This document shows positions 1 through 6,764 of a stretch of DNA of 64,000 nt, piece by piece. The notes below the pieces were generated by a model. That model was not told the DNA's origin. It searched no databases and was given only the letters and a program-made list of their open reading frames with translations. The position numbers were made by a program, and so were the translations under genes. Position 1 is the stretch's first letter. The number at the start of each line of letters is the position of its first letter. Source of the DNA: Pedobacter sp. FW305-3-2-15-E-R2A2 (GTDB taxonomy: Bacteria > Bacteroidota > Bacteroidia > Sphingobacteriales > Sphingobacteriaceae); contig NZ_CP151803.1 in assembly GCF_038446955.1 (NCBI RefSeq), forward strand, positions 5,704,001 through 5,768,000. Reading direction: 5' to 3'.

Positions 1-825
1 CTGTATCACACGTCCGTTTCCGGATTTATCAGTCGGCTTAATTCCCCATTCCTTACGAATATTATCCAAAGAGATGACCTCCATTTCCGGAAAATTCTTT
101 TTAATATAGGTATCCTTTCCCGCTCCCGGAAGTCCGCTCATCAGGACCACCTCCATTAGGGGCGTATCAAAAGGAATATAATCCGGGTACGCATTTTCCT
201 TTTGCAGATAATACATCCGGGCATCCTCTGATGCAAAGAGACGCGCCTGTCCCCAACAGCCCTGCTCCCGGCAAAACTCTTCAAAGCAGTCTATCCGGTA
301 TAACATGGCCTCCTGATCCTCACAAATCCGCCCTAACATATCTGCTCTGGCCAATAAGGCCAGCCATTCCGTATTCAGGTCCATGCTTGCCATAATCAAT
401 GCCTTCAGTGGATCCGGTTTTTCAAAAAGCCAGATTGGGAGGCCATGATGCCTCACGAGTGCCACAATTTGTTCCCGGATGCAAAAAGGGGCAGCCAGTT
501 CCCGGTAAAGAAATTGTCTGGCCTTCATTGCTCCTTTTTTAGCGTGCCCCTTTGAACTGATGCTTCCATCCTCTTCAAATACGGTAGTACTGTATTTCTC
601 TACATCGTGCAGCAAAGCCGATGCCCATAGGATTTCCTTTTCCTGAGCGCCCAGTTGTTGAAATCCGGGTTGATTTTCCAAAGCAGCCAATACCATTTGT
701 GTATGTATGGCAACATTGCCTTCGGCATGGTAAACCTTGTCCTGAGGGACTTCCTCCATACGTTTTACCCAGTCAAACTCTCTTTCCAGGTTTGACCAGG
801 ATTTATCTTTACTAATGGTCCACAT
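1..825 (-). CDS. HD-Pnk-type RNA/DNA end-healing enzyme (3' part outside window)
   Basis: Reading the minus strand from the ATG at 825 gives 275 residues and runs off the left edge. The N-terminal half is an HD-superfamily phosphohydrolase: His34 and His41, the HD doublet at His73-Asp74 in 'LLHDVEKYS', and His126-His127 in 'VRHHGLP'. A P-loop kinase domain starts near residue 226, with the Walker A motif GLPGAGKD at 231-238. This order matches the HD-Pnk protein of Runella slithyformis, whose HD domain removes 2',3'-cyclic or 3' phosphate and whose kinase domain phosphorylates 5'-OH ends. The start has a strong AAGGAGG ribosome site, unusual in this window, and overlaps the end of the RNA ligase gene by 14 bases, which implies translational coupling. 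The kinase C-terminus cannot be judged. The function is inferred from domain order. Confidence 0.85.
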   Translation of the reverse strand, partial: MWTISKDKSWSNLEREFDWVKRMEEVPQDKVYHAEGNVAIHTQMVLAALENQPGFQQLGAQEKEILWASALLHDVEKYSTTVFEEDGSISSKGHAKKGAMKARQFLYRELAAPFCIREQIVALVRHHGLPIWLFEKPDPLKALIMASMDLNTEWLALLARADMLGRICEDQEAMLYRIDCFEEFCREQGCWGQARLFASEDARMYYLQKENAYPDYIPFDTPLMEVVLMSGLPGAGKDTYIKKNFPEMEVISLDNIRKEWGIKPTDKSGNGRVIQ

Positions 826-1519
826 GGGTACCTCCTTCATTATTCAGACGGGCACGTTTCCAGTTCCGGGTCCAGTGCTGGTCCGTTTTCACATGCCCTT
901 TTCTTACATATTTAAAAACATTATCGGCGAATCCTGCTACCGGATAGCCTTCTAAATTCCGCGTCACAATTCCTTCCATCGTAACCAGTTCTCCGCTACA
1001 GGCATCATGAGGCTCCAATTGTCCTCTGCCCGATGCCAGCTGTATCACTTGCTTTTCGAACGAAGAGGGATCTGCTAAGGCCTGAAACGTCCCGATCACC
1101 GGAACTGTAGGTAAATCCAGCATTGCCGCGTAAAACCTGGTTTCTTCCCAGCTCAGCCATTGGTCATGCTGCCGGATGCCAAAGACATAAAAATGATGCT
1201 CCAGCGCCCGGTATTCTATGGAATGAACGGCATACAGGTTTTCCAGGAAGATCTCCAGATCTCCCAGATCGTTTCTGATCAGCTGCCAGAACCTCCTGAG
1301 GCTTTCCGTCCAGGGAGAGGTGGTAGGCGTTGCATGGGAACGGGCAAAAACCCCCTTTCTGGAAAGACAATTGTTCTCCCCATCCAGTTTCTCTGTATGT
1401 ATTAAGGCAGGGATTTTTTCTAGTTGCTCCCAGTATTGATGTTGTATTCTGTCGTCACTTGTGGTCCCCGGAGAAAAAGGGTAGTGATAAGTACGACCGT
1501 ATTTTTGTGAAATACTCAT
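812..1519 (-). CDS. RNA ligase family protein (Rnl2-like)
   Basis: 235 residues. The nucleotidyltransferase motif I is clear at K44-L-D-G-E-N49, where Lys44 would carry the AMP adduct. Later segments (Glu-rich 'MEGIVTRN', then 'DNVFKYVRKGH' near the C-terminus) fit ligase motifs IV and V. The protein is short, as expected for a minimal bacterial RNA ligase without an extra C-terminal domain. It is the first gene of a two-gene unit with the HD-kinase protein, so healing and sealing of broken RNA are encoded together. A -7 box lies about 120 bases upstream at 1637-1644, and the leader contains a strong hairpin at 1552-1575. The substrate (tRNA, rRNA or DNA-templated nick) cannot be told from sequence. 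Confidence 0.85.
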   Translation of the reverse strand: MSISQKYGRTYHYPFSPGTTSDDRIQHQYWEQLEKIPALIHTEKLDGENNCLSRKGVFARSHATPTTSPWTESLRRFWQLIRNDLGDLEIFLENLYAVHSIEYRALEHHFYVFGIRQHDQWLSWEETRFYAAMLDLPTVPVIGTFQALADPSSFEKQVIQLASGRGQLEPHDACSGELVTMEGIVTRNLEGYPVAGFADNVFKYVRKGHVKTDQHWTRNWKRARLNNEGGTHVDH

Positions 1520-1891
1520 GATATAAAATTAAAATAAAAGATAAGACCGACACCTCCGCCATGAAATGGGGAGGTAGATTCCTAGTTTATTTTAATCGTA
1601 TTACATGACAAGGTCTTTTATAGCGTTGTTTTTTGACAAAAGTAGTAAAATTTTCTTCAGTAATTTATTTTCTGTCAGACGTAGGGGTAAAAGCAAATGC
1701 TGTTGTCTTAAAGACAAAGACCCTAACCTGCTATCATGAAAAACAATTCCGGCTAAGTCCTCTCAAACCATCCGTTCGTGGATACATTTCCACAGCTGGT
1801 CAATTTCTTTTCTATCACCGGTAAGTATGGATTAGTTTCGCCATAGTTCATCTTCACCGAAGAATAAAGACGTTTTAAATTAAAAGATCCA
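1520..1891. other. intergenic stretch with hairpin and minus-strand promoter
   Basis: About 370 bases without a convincing gene. It holds a hairpin at 1552-1575 (ACCTCC...GGAGGT with inner CCAT-GAA-ATGG) in the leader of the RNA ligase gene and a minus-strand -7 box at 1637-1644. The rest (1650-1890) has short open frames on the minus strand that are interrupted by stops. I could not assign them to any family. Confidence 0.6.
1637..1644 (-). promoter_or_regulatory. -7 box for the RNA ligase/HD-Pnk unit
   Basis: On the minus strand the sequence reads TACTTTTG, a full match to the Bacteroidota consensus TAnnTTTG. Transcription would begin near 1631, giving a leader of about 110 bases before the ATG at 1519. 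Confidence 0.5.
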
Positions 1892-2032
1892 ATGATACGA
1901 TTAAAAATCATGACAATCCTCACCGCAAATCCATATTTCTGGATGCTCAGCATCTTGCTCATTGCAATGGTGTTAATGATTGTTTTAATTGCCTATTTAT
2001 TAAAAATTATCCATGAACCCTGCGAAGAATAA
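1892..2032 (+). CDS. possible small membrane protein (46 aa)
   Basis: An ATG at 1892 opens a 46-codon frame ending at 2032, overlapping the start of the acyltransferase gene by 20 bases in another frame. The product starts MIRLKIMTIL, has a hydrophobic stretch at about residues 16-40, and ends in a short charged tail (HEPCEE). A single-pass membrane peptide would fit. No family is recognised. The overlap with the next start suggests translational coupling if it is real. A chance hydrophobic frame is the main alternative. Confidence 0.35.
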   Translation: MIRLKIMTILTANPYFWMLSILLIAMVLMIVLIAYLLKIIHEPCEE

Positions 2033-2909
2033 TCCGTTAAAAAAATTCCTGCAGGACTGCTCATTTCTCTCCGTTTGTTTTCCGGTTTATTTACTTGGAT
2101 TACTTCCGCTTCAGGTTGCGAACAGCACGATTGGAAAAATGCTTTACTTCCTGTCATACCGGGTCTTCAGGTATCGTTACAGTGTCGTCTTACAAAATCT
2201 ATCCAGGGCTTTGCCTACGAAGTCATATGCAGAAATTCAAGAGATTTCAAAAGATTTTTACCGGCATTTATCTGCTATGATAGTGGAAACCACGAAATTA
2301 TTCTCCATCAGCAGGACTGAGCTTCGCAAAAAGGTAACGCTTTCCAATGTAGAAATGGTGCTGGAATATTATCAGCAGAACAGGAGCATTATTGCTGTTC
2401 TCGGACATTATGGAAATTGGGAGTACCTGAACATCCTTCCGTCCTACCTGCCCTTTAACGTTAATGCCATTTATAAGCCCCTCAGCAGCCCGGTAATGGG
2501 CAAACTCATTCAGCACATCAGAACGCGCTTTGGAATGCGCCTGATCCCCGCAAATCAAGCATTAAGATATCTTTTGAAACAGAAAGGTCAACCACAGATG
2601 TCGATTTTCATCGCAGACCAATTTCCGGGAATTAATGAAGATACTAAATTCGACTTCCTTCATCAATCGACGAATATGTTCAATGGCGCAGAAAAATTGT
2701 CTATTGCTACCGATGCCGTTGTTGTTTACATTGATATGAAAAGAAAGCCGAACAACTGCTGGGAGGTAAACTTTTCTCTGATTACTGATGCCGCAAGAGC
2801 AACCCGGGATCATCAGATCACCAGGTCCTTTGCCGATAAGCTTCAGGAAACGATCAAAGAACACCCGGCTTATTGGTTATGGTCGCACAAAAGGTGGAAG
2901 ATCGCCTAA
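2013..2909 (+). CDS. LpxL/HtrB-type lysophospholipid acyltransferase
   Basis: 298 residues, the usual size of the bacterial lipid A biosynthesis acyltransferase family. An N-terminal hydrophobic segment (about 16-36) would anchor it to the inner membrane. The catalytic HX4E motif is visible as H132-YGNW-E137. The family adds secondary acyl chains to lipid A precursors or related lipids from acyl-ACP or acyl-CoA. Here the acceptor could be lipid A or an aminolipid. It stands alone on the plus strand, preceded by a possible 46-residue membrane peptide, and its stop codon abuts the stop of the convergent VOC gene. Confidence 0.85.
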   Translation: MNPAKNNPLKKFLQDCSFLSVCFPVYLLGLLPLQVANSTIGKMLYFLSYRVFRYRYSVVLQNLSRALPTKSYAEIQEISKDFYRHLSAMIVETTKLFSISRTELRKKVTLSNVEMVLEYYQQNRSIIAVLGHYGNWEYLNILPSYLPFNVNAIYKPLSSPVMGKLIQHIRTRFGMRLIPANQALRYLLKQKGQPQMSIFIADQFPGINEDTKFDFLHQSTNMFNGAEKLSIATDAVVVYIDMKRKPNNCWEVNFSLITDAARATRDHQITRSFADKLQETIKEHPAYWLWSHKRWKIA

Positions 2910-3374
2910 TTAATGGTCGTCATTCACTTCCAGCCAATGTCCGTCGGGATCCTGGAAATAAATTTGTTTGATTCCATCAACCCTTAAGGTCACACTTTGA
3001 GCTGCCCCTGCCCAGTTTTCATAAGCAATATCTTTGTCCTTAATTTTTTCAATAAAGGTATCAATAGCACCTACGCTGAAACACAGGTGCTCGTTTTTAT
3101 CGAAATTCCCCTTGCCTTTCGCTCCCTGAATCAAATGAAGTTGTCCGGCAGAACCCAGACTAAACCAGGTATGCCGACCATCATGAAAAGGTTCAGGAAT
3201 CTGGGTAAATTCAAAAACATCTTTATAAAACGCGGTAGATTTCTCCAGATCGGTTACATAGACTGCAATGTGATTTAACCTTGCGGCTATTTGTTTTTTC
3301 TCAGTTTGTGCCATGGTTTTATGAAAAGGAATAAGGGCAATCAGGGCGGTAGCAATCAGTACAGATATCTTCAT
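2910..3374 (-). CDS. secreted VOC-superfamily (glyoxalase-like) protein
   Basis: 154 residues. Residues 1-22 form a signal peptide ending in 'TMAQ', so the protein is probably periplasmic. The rest is one VOC module ('LNHIAVYVTDLEKSTAFYKDVFEF' style opening, ending 'YFQDPDGHWLEV'), with His31 and the C-terminal Glu as candidate metal ligands. The substrate is unknown; glyoxalase I-like and dioxygenase-like members look alike at this level. It sits 9 bases downstream of the GNAT gene on the same strand, which suggests co-transcription. Confidence 0.8.
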   Translation of the reverse strand: MKISVLIATALIALIPFHKTMAQTEKKQIAARLNHIAVYVTDLEKSTAFYKDVFEFTQIPEPFHDGRHTWFSLGSAGQLHLIQGAKGKGNFDKNEHLCFSVGAIDTFIEKIKDKDIAYENWAGAAQSVTLRVDGIKQIYFQDPDGHWLEVNDDH

Positions 3375-3383
3375 TTTTTTTGT

Positions 3384-3842
3384 TTAAACTAAGTTTACAT
3401 CACGGTCTAACCTATACATATCGAAACCTACATCCCAATAATCTTTAACTATTTCCCTAAGCTCCAGACCAAATTTCGCATAAAATTTATAAGCCAGCTG
3501 GGAAGTTCGTACAGAAACCGTCTTTATCCCCTCTATTTCTTTAATTTTTTGAATCCTGAATTTCGTTAATGCAGATCCAAGACCTTTACCCTGACTTTCA
3601 GGATGAAAGAAATCCCAGGATAGCTTTCCGGTTTCCCCGTCTTCTGACAAATTGAAGCCGCCGCAACCGAAAATTACACCGTCCAGTTCGAGCACATAGT
3701 AATTGTCGGCCTCATGGTTTAAATAGTCGATCAGATCAGCTTCCTCATTTGGAGAAAAATATTCTGGTATGTTTAATTTTAGCAATTCAATGATTCTGCT
3801 ATGGTCCGCAGCTTCATGTTTTCTGATCACTATATCATTCAT
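3384..3842 (-). CDS. GNAT-family N-acetyltransferase
   Basis: About 152 residues from the ATG at 3842 (MNDIVIRKHE). An upstream in-frame ATG at 3872 would add ten residues unlike the family start. The acetyl-CoA binding region is visible as 'HPESQGKGLGSALTKFRIQKIK' (the Q/RxxGxG/A loop), followed by 'VRTSQLAYKFYAKFGLEL', the usual beta6-alpha4 end of GNAT domains. The acceptor substrate is unknown. It is upstream of and close to the VOC gene on the same strand. Confidence 0.8.
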   Translation of the reverse strand: MNDIVIRKHEAADHSRIIELLKLNIPEYFSPNEEADLIDYLNHEADNYYVLELDGVIFGCGGFNLSEDGETGKLSWDFFHPESQGKGLGSALTKFRIQKIKEIEGIKTVSVRTSQLAYKFYAKFGLELREIVKDYWDVGFDMYRLDRDVNLV

Positions 3843-3913
3843 TTTAATACTTGCTTCATTGTAAAAAAACAAAATAGTAAAACAAGATTAAGAAAGGAAA
3901 TTTCATTCAGTAA

Positions 3914-3951
3914 AAAAAGGGTTGCAAAGCAAAAAGCCTGCAACCCTTTTT
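3914..3951. terminator. bidirectional intrinsic terminator
   Basis: A 12-bp perfect inverted repeat (3914-3925 and 3940-3951, AAAAAGGGTTGC) with a 14-base loop and A/T flanks on both sides. It lies downstream of the J-KTSC gene, which is on the minus strand. Confidence 0.85.
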
Positions 3952-3989
3952 AAGGAGATTTAAATATATAATGTTGCTAAAAACTGCGC

Positions 3990-4436
3990 TTATGCAGTTT
4001 GTAACTTAGCTATATTTCTATATGGGAATGAAGTAAAGATATGACGGCGTGCAAATCTACCAGGAGAATCTGCATTTACCAACTTCACATAGATCGCTTT
4101 AGGAACACCGAAATATTCATAAGCACTGCCATCCAGGAAGTGAACTGTCAGGACTAAACCAGCCCAGGAATAATCCGCAATTCCGCAAGTCGCAGTAGTT
4201 TGAGTATATTCCTCGATAGAAAGCTCTAAAGTTTCCGGAGCGATACTTACCAAAAAGTGATAAGCTTCGATGATTTCCTTACTTTTAACTTCCGCTTCCA
4301 CTTTGGCTTCTTCACTATCCTGGAATTTATCAGGATGCCAATCTTTCATCAAATTCCTGTAAATGGTCTTCAATTCTTTTAATTCGGTATCCTTTTGTAC
4401 ACCCAATAGTTTTCTGTAGTCAACAATCTTCTTCAT
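3990..4436 (-). CDS. J-domain plus KTSC-domain protein
   Basis: About 148 residues from the ATG at 4436 (MKKIVDYRKLLG); an upstream ATG at 4454 adds six residues. The N-terminal 70 residues are a DnaJ J-domain with the HPDK tetrad (residues 33-36 from this start), which would stimulate an Hsp70 ATPase. The C-terminal part carries a KTSC domain: 'YSWAGLVLTVHFLDGSAYEYFGVP' then 'GRFARRHIFTSFPYRNI'. KTSC domains are linked to nucleic-acid or RNA-polymerase-associated proteins in other bacteria, but the role of this fusion is not established. A single-gene unit followed by a strong terminator. Confidence 0.85.
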   Translation of the reverse strand: MKKIVDYRKLLGVQKDTELKELKTIYRNLMKDWHPDKFQDSEEAKVEAEVKSKEIIEAYHFLVSIAPETLELSIEEYTQTTATCGIADYSWAGLVLTVHFLDGSAYEYFGVPKAIYVKLVNADSPGRFARRHIFTSFPYRNIAKLQTA

Positions 4437-4608
4437 AAATGTGTTTAATGGCAATTATTGTCTTTGAAAAGCAGCATAATTTTAAGCGCCACAGATGCTC
4501 CAGGGAAACAATTTTTGCAAAGGTACACTTTTTTATACGAAAGAAAGATTAAGATTATATTAACAAAGTAATTGATAACCTGACAGATAAGGAGAACAAC
4601 TTTTAAAT

Positions 4609-4616
4609 TACCTTTG
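4609..4616 (+). promoter_or_regulatory. -7 box of the metal-responsive two-component operon
   Basis: TACCTTTG, a full match to TAnnTTTG, 27 bases before the response-regulator ATG. Upstream, ATTAA occurs at 4548 and 4559, exactly 11 bases apart. This resembles the efflux operator at 6702-6740 read on the other strand, so autoregulation is possible. Confidence 0.55.
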
Positions 4617-4643
4617 CAGCTTCAACAATAACCATTTTCAGCT

Positions 4644-5327
4644 ATGTTTAAAATTGGGTTAGCAGAAGACGACCTTAAAATAGCCGGGCTCATCAAAACC
4701 GGCCTGGAAGAACAAGGATACCTCGTCACCATTGTTTCCAATGGAGAAGAGGCCCTTCAAACTTTCAAAGAAACAGATTTCAACCTGGTCATTCTGGACG
4801 TGATGATGCCTGGTATGAACGGGATTGCCGTTTGCAAATCGCTCCGCAGCGGGAACAAAGATCTGCCTATTCTGATGCTTACGGCATTGGGTTCTATTGA
4901 CGACAAAGTAACCGGTCTGAATTCCGGAGCAGACGATTACCTCGTTAAACCTTTCCATTTCAAAGAGCTGCTGGCCAGAATTGAGGCTTTATTGCGCAGA
5001 CAGCATGTGGCAACCGGACAAGACAAAGCCGATCACCTGCTTAGTTTTGACGACATCAGTCTGAATACCTATAGCAAGGAAGTAAAAAGGGCCGGAACCC
5101 TCATTGAGCTGACGGCAAAGGAACATACCTTACTGGAATTATTCCTCCGCAACCCAAACCGCTTACTCTCCCGGCAATACATTGCGGAGAATGCCTGGGA
5201 CATCAGCTTTGATACCGGTACGAATGTAATTGACGTATATGTTAACTTTCTTCGCAACAAGATCGAAAAAGGTTTTTCAAGAAAACTGATCCATACTAAA
5301 ATTGGGATGGGTTATATTCTCAAATAA
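4644..5327 (+). CDS. OmpR/PhoB-family response regulator (metal efflux)
   Basis: 227 residues. The receiver domain has the acidic pair at Glu8-Asp9-Asp10, the phospho-acceptor Asp52 ('VILDVMMPG') and the conserved Lys in 'DDYLVKPF'. The C-terminal winged-helix DNA-binding domain spans about 130-225 ('LTAKEHTLLELFLRNPNRLLSR', 'VDVYVNFLRNKIEKG', ending 'GMGYILK'). It lies 17 bases before its sensor kinase and directly upstream of an RND efflux operon. The four 11-bp-spaced TTTAAT/C repeats before that operon have the spacing that OmpR/PhoB dimers bind. It is therefore inferred to activate metal efflux, as CusR or CzcR do. Confidence 0.9.
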   Translation: MFKIGLAEDDLKIAGLIKTGLEEQGYLVTIVSNGEEALQTFKETDFNLVILDVMMPGMNGIAVCKSLRSGNKDLPILMLTALGSIDDKVTGLNSGADDYLVKPFHFKELLARIEALLRRQHVATGQDKADHLLSFDDISLNTYSKEVKRAGTLIELTAKEHTLLELFLRNPNRLLSRQYIAENAWDISFDTGTNVIDVYVNFLRNKIEKGFSRKLIHTKIGMGYILK

Positions 5328-5344
5328 CAACCAGCCTTATTCAA

Positions 5345-6706
5345 TTGATGAAACTTAAAGACCGCCTTTCCTTATACTTCACCCTCATCAGCACCTTAAC
5401 CCTGCTTGGTGTCTTATGTGCGGTGTACTTTACTTTCATCAAATTCCTGGAGGCCGATTTCTTTGACCGCTTAACGGACCGGACCATGGTGACTGCAAAG
5501 CTGTACCTGGAAGCAGATGAAATCTCCGCCGACTCGCTCAATACGGTCAGAAATCAATACCTGGAAACCTTAAATGGAGAAGTGATCCGTATTTACAATG
5601 CAAAAAACAGCGCTACATTTATTGGGGATGACCAGCAATATTGGAGCAATGAGACCATTAATAAAGTCAGAAAACAAAAGAAAATACAGTTTCTTGATGG
5701 AAAGAGACAGGTGGTCGGGATCTTTTATAAAGACAACCAAGGGGATTTTGTGATTCTTGCTTCTGCCATTGACCAAAGTACTTATTCCCGGATAGACAAA
5801 TTGCAAAAGATCATGGTCATGATTTTTGTGGTCATCTTTATCGGGCTGCTGCTTTCAGGAAGGTGGATTGCGAAGAAGATATTAAAACCGCTGGATCTTT
5901 TCATAGAAGAGGTGAAACAGATCAAATCCAACAATCTGCATTTCAGGGTTCAGGAAGGCAGGAACAAAGATGAAATCAACCTGCTTGCACAGAATTTCAA
6001 TAACCTGATGGAGCATCTCGAACAAGCTTTTGTACTGCAAAAGACGTTTGTAGCCAATGCTTCACATGAACTGAGAACTCCGGTTACCAGGATGATGATC
6101 GGTGCAGAAATCACCTTATCACAGGAACGACAAGCCACCGACTACCAAAAAGCACTGGCTTCGGTAATGGAAGATGCAGAAAAGATGGACAATATCATTA
6201 CCGGACTGGTTAGTCTTGCTCAGGCAGATCTTGAATTCGGCGCTCCGAAGTTGCAAGACATCAGAATAGATGAAACACTCTGGGTCCTGGCTGAGGAATG
6301 GAACCAGAAGCCAAAAGGTAAGCTGATCATAGATATCCTGAATATGCCGGAGGATCCTGCTCAACTCCTCATACAAGCCAATCCTACCCTACTGGCCATT
6401 GCATTGAACAACATCATCTCTAATGCTTTTAAATTCTCCGATGATCAGGATGTTCATTGTTCCCTGGATATACAAGCCGAGTTTATTCATGTTTCCATCA
6501 CCGATCATGGGCCTGGAATTCCTAAAGATAAACAGGAAGATATCTTTAAGCCTTTTTACAGCTCGGCAATTGAAAACAGACACCAGGGTAACGGAATGGG
6601 CTTATACATGGCCCATAAAATCATCAGTCTTTTTAAAGGAAATCTCAGTGTAACGTCAAAAAAGGGAGATGGAACCTGCTTTAAAATCAGTTTCCCTAAA
6701 TTTTAA
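5345..6706 (+). CDS. sensor histidine kinase (HAMP-HisKA-HATPase)
   Basis: 453 residues from the first of two adjacent ATGs. TM1 at about 12-34, a periplasmic sensor region of about 120 residues, TM2 at about 155-172, a HAMP linker, then HisKA with the phospho-acceptor His241 in 'ASHELRTPV'. The HATPase domain shows N ('NNIISNAFKFS'), G1 ('DHGPGIP') and G2 ('GNGMGLYMA') boxes. The architecture matches CusS/CzcS-type kinases. It is expected to sense periplasmic metal and phosphorylate the regulator encoded just upstream. Its TAA stop codon lies inside the first direct repeat of the efflux operator. Confidence 0.9.
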   Translation: MMKLKDRLSLYFTLISTLTLLGVLCAVYFTFIKFLEADFFDRLTDRTMVTAKLYLEADEISADSLNTVRNQYLETLNGEVIRIYNAKNSATFIGDDQQYWSNETINKVRKQKKIQFLDGKRQVVGIFYKDNQGDFVILASAIDQSTYSRIDKLQKIMVMIFVVIFIGLLLSGRWIAKKILKPLDLFIEEVKQIKSNNLHFRVQEGRNKDEINLLAQNFNNLMEHLEQAFVLQKTFVANASHELRTPVTRMMIGAEITLSQERQATDYQKALASVMEDAEKMDNIITGLVSLAQADLEFGAPKLQDIRIDETLWVLAEEWNQKPKGKLIIDILNMPEDPAQLLIQANPTLLAIALNNIISNAFKFSDDQDVHCSLDIQAEFIHVSITDHGPGIPKDKQEDIFKPFYSSAIENRHQGNGMGLYMAHKIISLFKGNLSVTSKKGDGTCFKISFPKF

Positions 6707-6740
6707 TCTCATTTTAACTTCCCTTTAATTCGGGTTTAAT
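6702..6740 (+). promoter_or_regulatory. four-repeat operator upstream of the RND efflux operon
   Basis: TTTAAT at 6702, TTTAAC at 6713, TTTAAT at 6724 and TTTAAT at 6735: four direct repeats with an exact 11-bp period. OmpR/PhoB-type regulators bind tandem direct repeats with 11-bp phasing. The array ends 10 bases before the -7 box at 6751-6758, so it covers the -33 region, as in class II activation. Binding by the upstream regulator is an inference. Confidence 0.7.
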
Positions 6741-6750
6741 TCCCTCCGGA

Positions 6751-6758
6751 TAGATTTG
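6751..6758 (+). promoter_or_regulatory. -7 box of the RND efflux operon
   Basis: TAGATTTG, a full TAnnTTTG match, with only six bases to the ATG at 6765. Transcription would start about at the ATG, giving a leaderless or nearly leaderless mRNA. An in-frame TTG at 6756 lies inside this box and is therefore unlikely to be the start. Confidence 0.65.
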
Positions 6759-6764
6759 CCGGAG

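Noticed and set aside
1753..1962. Minus-strand frame of 69 codons between the RNA ligase and acyltransferase genes
   Set aside because: No recognisable domain, no promoter; neighbouring frames are broken by stops. It overlaps the more protein-like small membrane frame on the plus strand.
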